A stretch of DNA of 64,000 nucleotides from assembly GCF_051401765.1 (NCBI RefSeq), contig NW_027480422.1:18928001-18992000 (forward strand). Direction: 5' to 3'. Under the pieces are notes generated by a model. That model worked only from the letters and a program-made list of their open reading frames with translations, searched no databases and was not told the origin of the DNA. This document shows positions 1 through 11,493 of the stretch, one piece after another. Numbering within the stretch: the first letter of the stretch is position 1; each line of letters begins with the position of its first letter. The DNA comes from Calliopsis andreniformis. Lineage: Eukaryota; Arthropoda; Insecta; Hymenoptera; Andrenidae. Position numbers and translations under genes: made by a program.

Positions 1-166
1 AGCCTAGGTTGCCCGGAATGAAGAAATGACCATCACTTTCACACTGGTTGCAATTATTCTTGTTATACGATGGAAAAGCTGTTGTATTTATTTTGTATTT
101 TATGCCTCTGGCGTTGACTCCTAAGGCCGTAGCTATTCGATGTGGTGGAGGAACGCCCTAGAGTGA
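1..166 (+). repeat. Representative 166-bp monomer (HOR-A position 1)
   Basis: This monomer fixes the phase used here: each monomer starts at the AGCC preceding TAGGTTGCCC. Its order is a GC-rich head (about 1-20), a GTAGAAATGACC-like block (here GAAGAAATGACC), a CACACTGGTTGCAATTATT block, an A-tract with GGAAAA, an AT-rich core (about 83-105), TCTGGCGTTGACT, TATTCGATGTGG and the tail CGCCCTAGAGTGA. A short inverted repeat (CCTAG, then CTAGG) straddles monomer junctions. In HOR-A this monomer reappears almost unchanged at unit position 9 (1329-1494). Confidence 0.9.
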
Positions 167-996
167 AGCCTAGGTTGCCCGGAACGTAGAAATGACCATA
201 GCTTTCACACTGGTTGCAATTATTCCTGTTATACAAGGGAAAAACTGTTGTATTTATATTGTATTTTATGCTTCTGGCGTTGACTTCTTAGACCCTAAGT
301 GTTCGATCTGGTGGAGCATGGCCCTAGAGTGAAGCGTAGGTTGCCAGGAATGTAGAAATGACCATCACTTTCACACTGGTTGCAATTATTCTTGTTATAC
401 GATTGAAAAACTGTTGTATTTATACTGTATTTTATGCTTCTGGCGTTGACTTCTAAGGCCGCAGCTATTCGATGTGGTGGAGAAACGCCCTAGAGTGAAG
501 CCTAGATTGCCCGGAAAGTAGAAATGACCATTACCTCCACACTGTTTGCAATTATTCATTTTATACAAAGGAAAAACTGTTGTATTTATAATGTTTTTTA
601 TAGTTATGGCGTTGACTTCTAAGGTCTTAGCTATTCGATGTGGTGGAGCAATGCCCTAGAGTGTAGCCTAGGATGCCCGCAACGTAGAAATGACCATACC
701 TTTCACACTGTTTGCAATTATTCCTGTTATACGACTCAAAAACTGTTGTAGTTATATTGTATTTTATGCTTCTGGCGTTGACTTCTAAGGCCGGAGCTAT
801 TCGATGTGGTGGAGCAACGCCCTAGAGTGAAGCCTAGGTTGCCCGGAACGCAGAAATGACCATACCTTTCACACTGGTTGCAATTATTCCTGTTATACAA
901 GGGAAAAACTGTTGTATTTATATTGTATTCTATGCTTCTGGCGTTGAGTTAATGGGCCCTAACTATTCTATCTTGAGGAGCAACGCCCTAGAGTGA

Positions 997-1328
997 AGCC
1001 TAGGTTGCCAGGAATGCAGAAATAACCATCACTTTCACACGGGTGGCAATTATTCCTGTTATACGATGGACAAACTGTTGGATTTTTAATGTACTTTATG
1101 CTTCTGGCGTTGACTTCTAAGGCCCTATGTATTTGATCTGGTGGAGCAATGTTTCAGTGTTAAGTCTAGGATGCCCGGAACGTAGAAATGGCCGTTACTT
1201 TCACACTGGTTGCAATTACTCATTTTATACGATGGAAAAACTGTTGTACATATATCGTATTTTATGCTTCTGGCATTGACTTCTTAGGCCCTAACTATTC
1301 GATCTGGTGGAGCAACGCCCTAGAGTGA
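997..1328 (+). repeat. Linked dimer signature (HOR-A positions 7-8)
   Basis: The first monomer carries GGACAAACTGTTGGATTTTT followed by AATGTACTTTATGC, CCTATGTAT and a tail with TCAGTGTTAAG in place of TAGAGTGAAG. The second opens TCTAGGATGCCCGG, has GAAATGGCCGTTAC and carries TGTACATATATCG in the AT core. This ordered pair recurs at 2988-3319 in the same unit and in diverged form near 11500, 12350, 14150, 16800, 39050, 40050, 42050, 55700, 59000 and 63450. Two variants that stay paired suggest an old dimeric unit. Confidence 0.85.
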
Positions 1329-2048
1329 AGCCTAGGTTGCCCGGAATGAAGAAATGACCATCACTTTCACACTGGTTGCAATTATTCTTGTTATACGATG
1401 GAAAAGCTGTTGTATTTATTTTGTATTTTATGCCTCTGGCGTTGACTCCTAAGGCCGTAGCTATTCGATGTGGTGGAGGAACGCCCTAGAGTGAAGCCTA
1501 GGTTGCCCGGAACGTAGAAATGACCATAGCTTTCACACTGGTTGCAATTATTCCTGTTATACAAGGGAAAAACTGTTGTATTTATATTGTATTTTAAGCT
1601 TCTGGCGTTGACTTCTTAGGCCCTAAGTGTTCGATCTGGTGGAGCATGGCCCTAGAGTGAAGCGTATGTTGCCAGGAATGTAGAAATGACCATCACTTTC
1701 ACACTGGTTGCAATTATTCTTGTTATACGATTGAAAAACTGTTGTATTTATACTGTATTTTATGCTTCTGGCGTTGACTTCTAAGGCCGCAGCTATTCGA
1801 TGTGGTGGAGAAACGCCCTAGAGTGAAGCCTAGATTGCCCGGAAAGTAGAAATGACCATTACCTCCACACTGTTTGCAATTATTCCTGTTATACAAGGGA
1901 AAAACTGTTGTATCTATATTGTATTTTATGCTTCTGGCGTTGACTTCCTGGGCCCTAACTAATCTATCTGGAGGAGCAACGCCCTAGAGTGAAGCCTAGG
2001 TTGCCCGGAGTGCAGAAATGACCATAACTTTCATACTGGTTGCAATTA

Positions 2049-2063
2049 TTCGTTTTATACGAT
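2049..2063 (+). other. CENP-B-box-like motif (example of many)
   Basis: In monomers reading ATTCGTTTTATACGATGG, the bases TTCG-TTTT-A-TA-CG-AT agree with seven of the nine core positions of the mammalian CENP-B box (TTCGnnnnAnnCGGG); the last two G's are A and T. Monomers reading ATTCCTGTTATACGATGG lose the fourth core base as well. Only some monomers carry the better match, for example near 2214, 2538 and 2720. Functional binding is not shown, and the resemblance may be chance. Confidence 0.22.
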
Positions 2064-2324
2064 GGAAAAGCTGTTGTATTAATTTTGTATTTGGTGCTTC
2101 TGGCGTTGACTTCTAAGGCCCTAACTATTCGATGTGGCTGAGGAACGCCCTAGAGTGAAGCCTAGATTGCCCGGAACGTAGAAATGACCATAACTTTCAT
2201 ACTGGTTGCAATTATTCGTTTTATACGATGGAAAAACTGTTGTATTTATTTTGCATTTGGTGCTCCTGGCGTTGACTTCTTAGGCCCTAACTATTGGATC
2301 TGGTGGACGAACGCCCTAGAGTGA

Positions 2325-2489
2325 AGCCTAGGTTGCCCGGAACGTAGAAATGACCATTACTTCCACACTGTTTGCAATTATTCATATTATACAGTGGAAA
2401 AACTGTTGTATTTATATTCTATTTTATGCTTCTGGCATGACCTCTAAGGCCCTAACTATTCGATGTGGTTGAGCAACGCCCTAGAGTGA
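2325..2489 (+). repeat. 165-bp marker monomer (HOR-A position 15)
   Basis: This monomer lacks one T, reading CTGGCATGACC where its neighbours read CTGGCATTGAC. It is why the unit is 3651 rather than 3652 bp. The same one-base loss occurs at 5976-6140, 17760-17924, 21411-21575 and 25062-25226, so it predates amplification of the unit and marks common descent. It is absent from the third-unit copies because their 995-bp deletion removes this monomer. Confidence 0.92.
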
Positions 2490-3651
2490 AGCCTAGATTG
2501 CCCGGAACGTAGAAATGACCATAGCTTTCATACTGGTTGCAATTATTCGTTTTATACGATGGAAAAACTGTTGCATTTATTTTGTGTTTGGTGCTCCTGG
2601 CGTTGACTTCTTAAGCCCTAGCTATTGGATCTGGTGGAGCAGCGCCCTAGGGTGTAGCCTAGGTTGCCTGGAAAGTAGAAATGACCATTACTTGCATACT
2701 GGTTGCAATTATTCGTTTTATACGATGGAAAAACTGTTGTACATATATCGTATTTTATGCTTCTGGCGTTGACTTCTTAGGCCCTAACTATTCGATCAGG
2801 GGGAGCAACGCCCTAGGGTGAAGCCTAGGTTGCCCGGAACGTAGAAATGACCATAACTTTCATACTGGTTGCAATTATTCCTGTTATACAAGGGAAAGAC
2901 TGTTGTATTTATATTGTATTTTATGCTTCTGGCGTTGACTTAATGGGCCCTAACTATTCTATCTTGAGGAGCAACGCCCTAGAGTGAAGCCTAGGTTGCC
3001 AGGAATGCAGAAATAACCATCACTTTCACACGGGTGGCAATTATTCCTGTTATACGATGGACAAACTGTTGGATTTTTAATGTACTTTATGCTCCTGGCG
3101 TTGACTTCTAAGGCCCTATGTATTCGATCTGGTGGAGCAATGCTTCAGTGTTGAGTCTAGGATGCCCGGAACGTAGAAATGGCCGTTACTTTCACACTGG
3201 TTGCAATTACTCATTTTATACGACGGAAGAACTGTTGTACATATATCGTATTTTATGCTTCTGGCATTGACTTCTTAGGCCCTAACTATTCGATCTGGTG
3301 GAGCAACGCCCTAGAGTGAAGCCTAGGTTGCCCGGAACGTAGAAATGACCATAACTATCAGACTGGTTGCAATTATTCGTTTTATGCGATGGAAAGACTG
3401 TTGTATTTATATTGTATTTTATAGTTATGGCGTTGTCTTCTAGGGCCGTAGCTATTCGATGTGGTTGAGCAACGCCCTAGAGTGAAGTATAGTTTGCCCG
3501 GGACGTAGAAATGACCATTACTTCCACACTGGTTGCAATTATTCCTGTTATACAAGGGAAAAACTGTTGTATTTATATTGTATTTTATGCTTCTGGCGTT
3601 GACTTCTTAGGCCCTAACTATTCGATCTGGTGGAGCATGGCCCTAGAGTGA

Positions 3652-6600
3652 AGCCTAGGTTGCCCGGAATGAAGAAATGACCATCACTTTCACACTGGTT
3701 GCAATTATTCTTGTTATACGATGGAAAAGCTGTTGTATTTATTTTGTATTTTATGCCTCTGGCGTTGACTCCTAAGGCCGTAGCTATTCGATGTGGTGGA
3801 GGAACGCCCTAGAGTGAAGCCTAGGTTGCCCGGAACGTAGAAATGACCATAGCTTTCACACTGGTTGCAATTATTCCTGTTATACAAGGGAAAAACTGTT
3901 GTATTTATATTGTATTTTATGCTTCTGGCGTTGACTTCTTAGACCCTAAGTGTTCGATCTGGTGGAGCATGGCCCTAGAGTGAAGCGTAGGTTGCCAGGA
4001 ATGTAGAAATGACCATCACTTTCACACTGGTTGCAATTATTCTTGTTATACGATTGAAAAACTGTTGTATTTATACTGTATTTTATGCTTCTGGCGTTGA
4101 CTTCTAAGGCCGCAGCTATTCGATGTGGTGGAGAAACGCCCTAGAGTGAAGCCTAGATTGCCCGGAAAGTAGAAATGACCATTACCTCCACACTGTTTGC
4201 AATTATTCATTCTATACAAAGGAAAAACTGTTGTATTTATAATGTTTTTTATAGTTATGGCGTTGACTTCTAAGGTCTTAGCTATTCGATGTGGTGGAGC
4301 AATGCCCTAGAGTGTAGCCTAGGATGCCCGCAACGTAGAAATGACCATACCTTTCACACTGTTTGCAATTATTCCTGTTATACGACTCAAAAACTGTTGT
4401 AGTTATATTGTATTTTATGCTTCTGGCGTTGACTTCTAAGGCCGGAGCTATTCGATGTGGTGGAGCAACGCCCTAGAGTGAAGCCTAGGTTGCCCGGAAC
4501 GCAGAAATGACCATACCTTTCACACTGGTTGCAATTATTCCTGTTATACAAGGGAAAAACTGTTGTATTTATATTGTATTCTATGCTTCTGGCGTTGAGT
4601 TAATGGGCCCTAACTATTCTATCTTGAGGAGCAACGCCCTAGAGTGAAGCCTAGGTTGCCAGGAATGCAGAAATAACCATCACTTTCACACGGGTGGCAA
4701 TTATTCCTGTTATACGATGGACAAACTGTTGGATTTTTAATGTACTTTATGCTTCTGGCGTTGACTTCTAAGGCCCTATGTATTTGATCTGGTGGAGCAA
4801 TGTTTCAGTGTTAAGTCTAGGATGCCCGGAACGTAGAAATGGCCGTTACTTTCACACTGGTTGCAATTACTCATTTTGTACGATGGAAAAACTGTTGTAC
4901 ATATATCGTATTTTATGCTTCTGGCATTGACTTCTTAGGCCCTAACTATTCGATCTGGTGGAGCAACGCCCTAGAGTGAAGCCTAGGTTGCCCGGAATGA
5001 AGAAATGACCATCACTTTCACACTGGTTGCAATTATTCTTGTTATACGATGGAAAAGCTGTTGTATTTATTTTGTATTTTATGCCTCTGGCGTTGACTCC
5101 TAAGGCCGTAGCTATTCGATGTGGTGGAGGAACGCCCTAGAGTGAAGCCTAGGTTGCCCGGAACGTAGAAATGACCATAGCTTTCACACTGGTTGCAATT
5201 ATTCCTGTTATACAAGGGAAAAACTGTTGTATTTATATTGTATTTTAAGCTTCTGGCGTTGACTTCTTAGGCCCTAAGTGTTCGATCTGGTGGAGCATGG
5301 CCCTAGAGTGAAGCGTAGGTTGCCAGGAATGTAGAAATGACCATCACTTTCACACTGGTTGCAATTATTCTTGTTATACGATTGAAAAACTGTTGTATTT
5401 ATACTGTATTTTATGCTTCTGGCGTTGACTTCTAAGGCCGCAGCTATTCGATGTGGTGGAGAAACGCCCTAGAGTGAAGCCTAGATTGCCCGGAAAGTAG
5501 AAATGACCATTACCTCCACACTGTTTGCAATTATTCCTGTTATACAAGGGAAAAACTGTTGTATCTATATTGTATTTTATGCTTCTGGCGTTGACTTCCT
5601 GGGCCCTAACTAATCTATCTGGAGGAGCAACGCCCTAGAGTGAAGCCTAGGTTGCCCGGAGTGCAGAAATGACCATAACTTTCATACTGGTTGCAATTAT
5701 TCGTTTTATACGATGGAAAAGCTGTTGTATTAATTTTGTATTTGGTGCTTCTGGCGTTGACTTCTAAGGCCCTAACTATTCGATGTGGCTGAGGAACGCC
5801 CTAGAGTGAAGCCTAGATTGCCCGGAACGTAGAAATGACCATAACTTTCATACTGGTTGCAATTATTCGTTTTATACGATGGAAAAACTGTTGTATTTAT
5901 TTTGCATTTGGTGCTCCTGGCGTTGACTTCTTAGGCCCTAACTATTGGATCTGGTGGACGAACGCCCTAGAGTGAAGCCTAGGTTGCCCGGAACGTAGAA
6001 ATGACCATTACTTCCACACTGTTTGCAATTATTCATATTATACAGTGGAAAAACTGTTGTATTTATATTCTATTTTATGCTTCTGGCATGACCTCTAAGG
6101 CCCTAACTATTCGATGTGGTTGAGCAACGCCCTAGAGTGAAGCCTAGATTGCCCGGAACGTAGAAATGACCATAGCTTTCATACTGGTTGCAATTATTCG
6201 TTTTATACGATGGAAAAACTGTTGCATTTATTTTGTGTTTGGTGCTCCTGGCGTTGACTTCTTAAGCCCTAGCTATTGGATCTGGTGGAGCAGCGCCCTA
6301 GGGTGTAGCCTAGGTTGCCTGGAAAGTAGAAATGACCATTACTTGCATACTGGTTGCAATTATTCGTTTTATACGATGGAAAAACTGTTGTACATATATC
6401 GTATTTTATGCTTCTGGCGTTGACTTCTTAGGCCCTAACTATTCGATCAGGGGGAGCAACGCCCTAGGGTGAAGCCTAGGTTGCCCGGAACGTAGAAATG
6501 ACCATAACTTTCATACTGGTTGCAATTATTCCTGTTATACAAGGGAAAGACTGTTGTATTTATATTGTATTTTATGCTTCTGGCGTTGACTTAATGGGCC

Positions 6601-7302
6601 CTAACTATTCTATCTTGAGGAGCAACGCCCTAGAGTGAAGCCTAGGTTGCCAGGAATGCAGAAATAACCATCACTTTCACACGGGTGGCAATTATTCCTG
6701 TTATACGATGGACAAACTGTTGGATTTTTAATGTACTTTATGCTCCTGGCGTTGACTTCTAAGGCCCTATGTATTCGATCTGGTGGAGCAATGCTTCAGT
6801 GTTGAGTCTAGGATGCCCGGAACGTAGAAATGGCCGTTACTTTCACACTGGTTGCAATTACTCATTTTATACGACGGAAGAACTGTTGTACATATATCGT
6901 ATTTTATGCTTCTGGCATTGACTTCTTAGGCCCTAACTATTCGATCTGGTGGAGCAACGCCCTAGAGTGAAGCCTAGGTTGCCCGGAACGTAGAAATGAC
7001 CATAACTATCAGACTGGTTGCAATTATTCGTTTTATGCGATGGAAAGACTGTTGTATTTATATTGTATTTTATAGTTATGGCGTTGTCTTCTAGGGCCGT
7101 AGCTATTCGATGTGGTTGAGCAACGCCCTAGAGTGAAGTATAGTTTGCCCGGGACGTAGAAATGACCATTACTTCCACACTGGTTGCAATTATTCCTGTT
7201 ATACAAGGGAAAAACTGTTGTATTTATATTGTATTTTATGCTTCTGGCGTTGACTTCTTAGGCCCTAACTATTCGATCTGGTGGAGCATGGCCCTAGAGT
7301 GA
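3652..7302 (+). repeat. HOR-A unit, copy 2 (22 monomers)
   Basis: Complete 3651-bp unit in register with copy 1. Copy-specific marks include ATTCATTCTATAC near 4209 (copy 1 has ATTCATTTTATAC) and ATTTTGTACGATGG near 4875 (copy 1 has ATTTTATACGATGG). Both marks recur exactly 19086 bp downstream, in 22738-26388. Confidence 0.95.
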
Positions 7303-9958
7303 AGCCTAGGTTGCCCGGAATGAAGAAATGACCATCACTTTCACACTGGTTGCAATTATTCTTGTTATACGATGGAAAAGCTGTTGTATTTATTTTGTAT
7401 TTTATGCCTCTGGCGTTGACTCCTAAGGCCGTAGCTATTCGATGTGGTGGAGGAACGCCCTAGAGTGAAGCCTAGGTTGCCCGGAACGTAGAAATGACCA
7501 TAGCTTTCACACTGGTTGCAATTATTCCTGTTATACAAGGGAAAAACTGTTGTATTTATATTGTATTTTATGCTTCTGGCGTTGACTTCTTAGACCCTAA
7601 GTGTTCGATCTGGTGGAGCATGGCCCTAGAGTGAAGCGTAGGTTGCCAGGAATGTAGAAATGACCATCACTTTCACACTGGTTGCAATTATTCTTGTTAT
7701 ACGATTGAAAAACTGTTGTATTTATACTGTATTTTATGCTTCTGGCGTTGACTTCTAAGGCCGCAGCTATTCGATGTGGTGGAGAAACGCCCTAGAGTGA
7801 AGCCTAGATTGCCCGGAAAGTAGAAATGACCATTACCTCCACACTGTTTGCAATTATTCATTCTATACAAAGGAAAAACTGTTGTATTTATAATGTTTTT
7901 TATAGTTATGGCGTTGACTTCTAAGGTCTTAGCTATTCGATGTGGTGGAGCAATGCCCTAGAGTGTAGCCTAGGATGCCCGCAACGTAGAAATGACCATA
8001 CCTTTCACACTGTTTGCAATTATTCCTGTTATACGACTCAAAAACTGTTGTAGTTATATTGTATTTTATGCTTCTGGCGTTGACTTCTAAGGCCGGAGCT
8101 ATTCGATGTGGTGGAGCAACGCCCTAGAGTGAAGCCTAGGTTGCCCGGAACGCAGAAATGACCATACCTTTCACACTGGTTGCAATTATTCCTGTTATAC
8201 AAGGGAAAAACTGTTGTATTTATATTGTATTCTATGCTTCTGGCGTTGAGTTAATGGGCCCTAACTATTCTATCTTGAGGAGCAACGCCCTAGAGTGAAG
8301 CCTAGGTTGCCAGGAATGCAGAAATAACCATCACTTTCACACGGGTGGCAATTATTCCTGTTATACGATGGACAAACTGTTGGATTTTTAATGTACTTTA
8401 TGCTTCTGGCGTTGACTTCTAAGGCCCTATGTATTTGATCTGGTGGAGCAATGTTTCAGTGTTAAGTCTAGGATGCCCGGAACGTAGAAATGGCCGTTAC
8501 TTTCACACTGGTTGCAATTACTCATTTTATACGATGGAAAAACTGTTGTACATATATCGTATTTTATGCTTCTGGCATTGACTTCTTAGGCCCTAACTAT
8601 TCGATCTGGTGGAGCAACGCCCTAGAGTGAAGCCTAGGTTGCCCGGAATGAAGAAATGACCATCACTTTCACACTGGTTGCAATTATTCTTGTTTTACGA
8701 TGGAAAAGCTGTTGTATTTATTTTGTATTTTATGCCTCTGGCGTTGACTCCTAAGGCCGTAGCTATTCGATGTGGTGGAGGAACGCCCTAGAGTGAAGCC
8801 TAGGTTGCCCGGAACGTAGAAATGACCATAGCTTTCACACTGGTTGCAATTATTCCTGTTATACAAGGGAAAAACTGTTGTATTTATATTGTATTTTATG
8901 CTTCTGGCGTTGACTTCTTAGGCCCTAAGTGTTCGATCTGGTGGAGCATGGCCCTAGAGTGAAGCGTAGGTTGCCAGGAATGTAGAAATGACCATCACTT
9001 TCACACTGGTTGCAATTATTCTTGTTATACGATTGAAAAACTGTTGTATTTATACTGTATTTTATGCTTCCGGCGTTGACTTCTAAGGCCGCAGCTATTC
9101 GATGTGGTGGAGAAACGCCCTAGAGTGAAGCCTAGATTGCCCGGAAAGTAGAAATGACCATTACCTCCACACTGTTTGCAATTATTCCTGTTATACAAGG
9201 GAAAAACTGTTGTATCTATATTGTATTTTATGCTTCTGGCGTTGACTTCCTGGGCCCTAACTAATCTATCTGGAGGAGCAACGCCCTAGAGTGAAGCCTA
9301 GGTTGCCCGGAGTGCAGAAATAACCATCACTTTCACACGGGTGGCAATTATTCCTGTTATACGATGGACAAACTGTTGGATTTTTAATGTACTTTATGCT
9401 CCTGGCGTTGACTTCTAAGGCCCTATGTATTCGATCTGGTGGAGCAATGCTTCAGTGTTGAGTCTAGGATGCCCGGAACGTAGAAATGGCCGTTACTTTC
9501 ACACTGGTTGCAATTACTCATTTTATACGACGGAAGAACTGTTGTACATATATCGTATTTTATGCTTCTGGCATTGACTTCTTAGGCCCTAACTATTCGA
9601 TCTGGTGGAGCAACGCCCTAGAGTGAAGCCTAGGTTGCCCGGAACGTAGAAATGACCATAACTATCAGACTGGTTGCAATTATTCGTTTTATGCGATGGA
9701 AAGACTGTTGTATTTATATTGTATTTTATAGTTATGGCGTTGTCTTCTAGGGCCGTAGCTATTCGATGTGGTTGAGCAACGCCCTAGAGTGAAGTATAGT
9801 TTGCCCGGGACGTAGAAATGACCATTACTTCCACACTGGTTGCAATTATTCCTGTTATACAAGGGAAAAACTGTTGTATTTATATTGTATTTTATGCTTC
9901 TGGCGTTGACTTCTTAGGCCCTAACTATTCGATCTGGTGGAGCATGGCCCTAGAGTGA
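7303..9958 (+). repeat. HOR-A unit, copy 3, with 995-bp deletion
   Basis: This unit follows copies 1 and 2 through monomer 12 and the first part of monomer 13, then jumps to the matching place in monomer 19. The join lies in the shared TGCAGAAAT at 9313-9321, which corresponds to 2011-2019 and 3006-3014 of copy 1, so 995 bp (six monomers, one of them the 165-bp one) are missing. Sixteen full-length monomers remain (2656 bp). The join falls at equivalent positions of two monomers, as expected of unequal recombination. TGTTTTACG at about 8692 is another private mark. Confidence 0.93.
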
Positions 9959-11493
9959 AGCCTAGGTTGCCCGGAATGAAGAAATGACCATCACTTTCAC
10001 ACTGGTTGCAATTATTCTTGTTATACGATGGAAAAGCTGTTGTATTTATTTTGTATTTTATGCCTCTGGCGTTGACTCCTAAGGCCGTAGCTATTCGATG
10101 TGGTGGAGGAACGCCCTAGAGTGAAGCCTAGGTTGCCCGGAACGTAGAAATGACCATAGCTTTCACACTGGTTGCAATTATTCCTGTTATACAAGGGAAA
10201 AACTGTTGTATTTATATTGTATTTTATGCTTCTGGCGTTGACTTCTAAGGCCGGAGCTATTCGATGTGGTGGAGCAACGCCCTAGAGTGAAGCCTAGGTT
10301 GCCCGGAACGCAGAAATGACCATACCTTTCACACTGGTTGCAATTATTCCTGTTATACAAGGGAAAAACTGTTGTATTTATATTGTATTCTATGCTTCTG
10401 GCGTTGAGTTAATGGGCCCTAACTATTCTATCTTGAGGAGCAACGCCCTAGAGTGAAGCCTAGGTTGCCAGGAATGCAGAAATAACCATCACTTTCACAC
10501 GGGTGGCAATTATTCCTGTTATACGATGGACAAACTGTTGGATTTTTAATGTACTTTATGCTTCTGGCGTTGACTTCTAAGGCCCTATGTATTTGATCTG
10601 GTGGAGCAATGTTTCAGTGTTAAGTCTAGGATGCCCGGAACGTAGAAATGGCCGTTACTTTCACACTGGTTGCAATTACTCATTTTATACGATGGAAAAA
10701 CTGTTGTACATATATCGTATTTTATGCTTCTGGCATTGACTTCTTAGGCCCTAACTATTCGATCTGGTGGAGCAACGCCCTAGAGTGAAGCCTAGGTTGC
10801 CCGGAATGAAGAAATGACCATCACTTTCACACTGGTTGCAATTATTCTTGTTATACGATGGAAAAGCTGTTGTATTTATTTTGTATTTTATGCCTCTGGC
10901 GTTGACTCCTAAGGCCGTAGCTATTCGATGTGGTGGAGGAACGCCCTAGAGTGAAGCCTAGGTTGCCCGGAACGTAGAAATGACCATAGCTTTCACACTG
11001 GTTGCAATTATTCCTGTTATACAAGGGAAAAACTGTTGTATTTATATTGTATTTTATGCTTCTGGCGTTGACTTCTTAGGCCCTAAGTGTTCGATCTGGT
11101 GGAGCATGGCCCTAGAGTGAAGCGTAGGTTGCCAGGAATGTAGAAATGACCATCACTTTCACACTGGTTGCAATTATTCTTGTTATACGATTGAAAAACT
11201 GTTGTATTTATACTGTATTTTATGCTTCTGGCGTTGACTTCTAAGGCCGCAGCTATTCGATGTGGTGGAGAAACGCCCTAGAGTGAAGCCTAGATTGCCC
11301 GGAAAGTAGAAATGACCATTACCTCCACACTGTTTGCAATTATTCCTGTTATACAAGGGAAAAACTGTTGTATCTATATTGTATTTTATGCTTCTGGCGT
11401 TGACTTCCTGGGCCCTAACTAATCTATCTGGAGGAGCAACGCCCTAGAGTGAAGCCTAGGTTGCCCGGAGTGCAGAAATGACCATAACTTTCA
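9959..11493 (+). repeat. HOR-A unit, copy 4, left part, with 498-bp deletion
   Basis: The unit starts normally, but its second monomer (10125-10290) begins as unit monomer 2 and ends as unit monomer 5, with the switch inside a stretch common to both at about 10211-10246. Three monomers (498 bp) are therefore absent. It then follows unit monomers 6-12 and leaves HOR-A inside monomer 13 (starts 11453): after CCATAACTTTCA the HOR has TACTGGTTGC and this sequence has CACTGGTGGC. Confidence 0.9.

Larger units (their letters stand above)
1..3651 (+). repeat. HOR-A unit, copy 1 (22 monomers)
   Basis: A complete unit of 22 monomers, 21 of 166 bp and one of 165 bp, totalling 3651 bp. Internal homology shows how it arose: monomers 1-4 resemble 9-12 (offset 1328 bp, eight monomers), and monomers 6-8 resemble 18-20 (offset 1991 bp, twelve monomers minus one base). 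It differs from copy 2 at only a few bases that I noticed, for example GTATG against GTAGG near 1674/5325. Confidence 0.95.

Noticed and set aside
157..177. Hairpin at monomer junctions as a terminator or recombination site
   Set aside because: The inverted repeat CCTAG/CTAGG has only five pairs and recurs at most junctions with variants that break it. No downstream T-run or site-specific recombination product is visible.
2515..2772. Open frames of 60-120 codons (for example 2515-2772, 14611-14889, 43360-43722, 50496-50858) as genes
   Set aside because: They restart at the same place in the monomer (the ATG of GAAATGACC) and end within one or two monomers. Because 166 is not a multiple of 3, each crosses into the next monomer in another frame, giving related peptides from different frames. 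No codon-level constraint, signal or recognisable domain is visible; they are by-products of the satellite.
8684..8866. Minus-strand open frames (8684-8866, 14826-15074, 41959-42213, 55063-55263)
   Set aside because: They are reverse-strand readings of ordinary monomers, present only where a substitution removes a stop, and are copied with the super-repeat (27770-27952).
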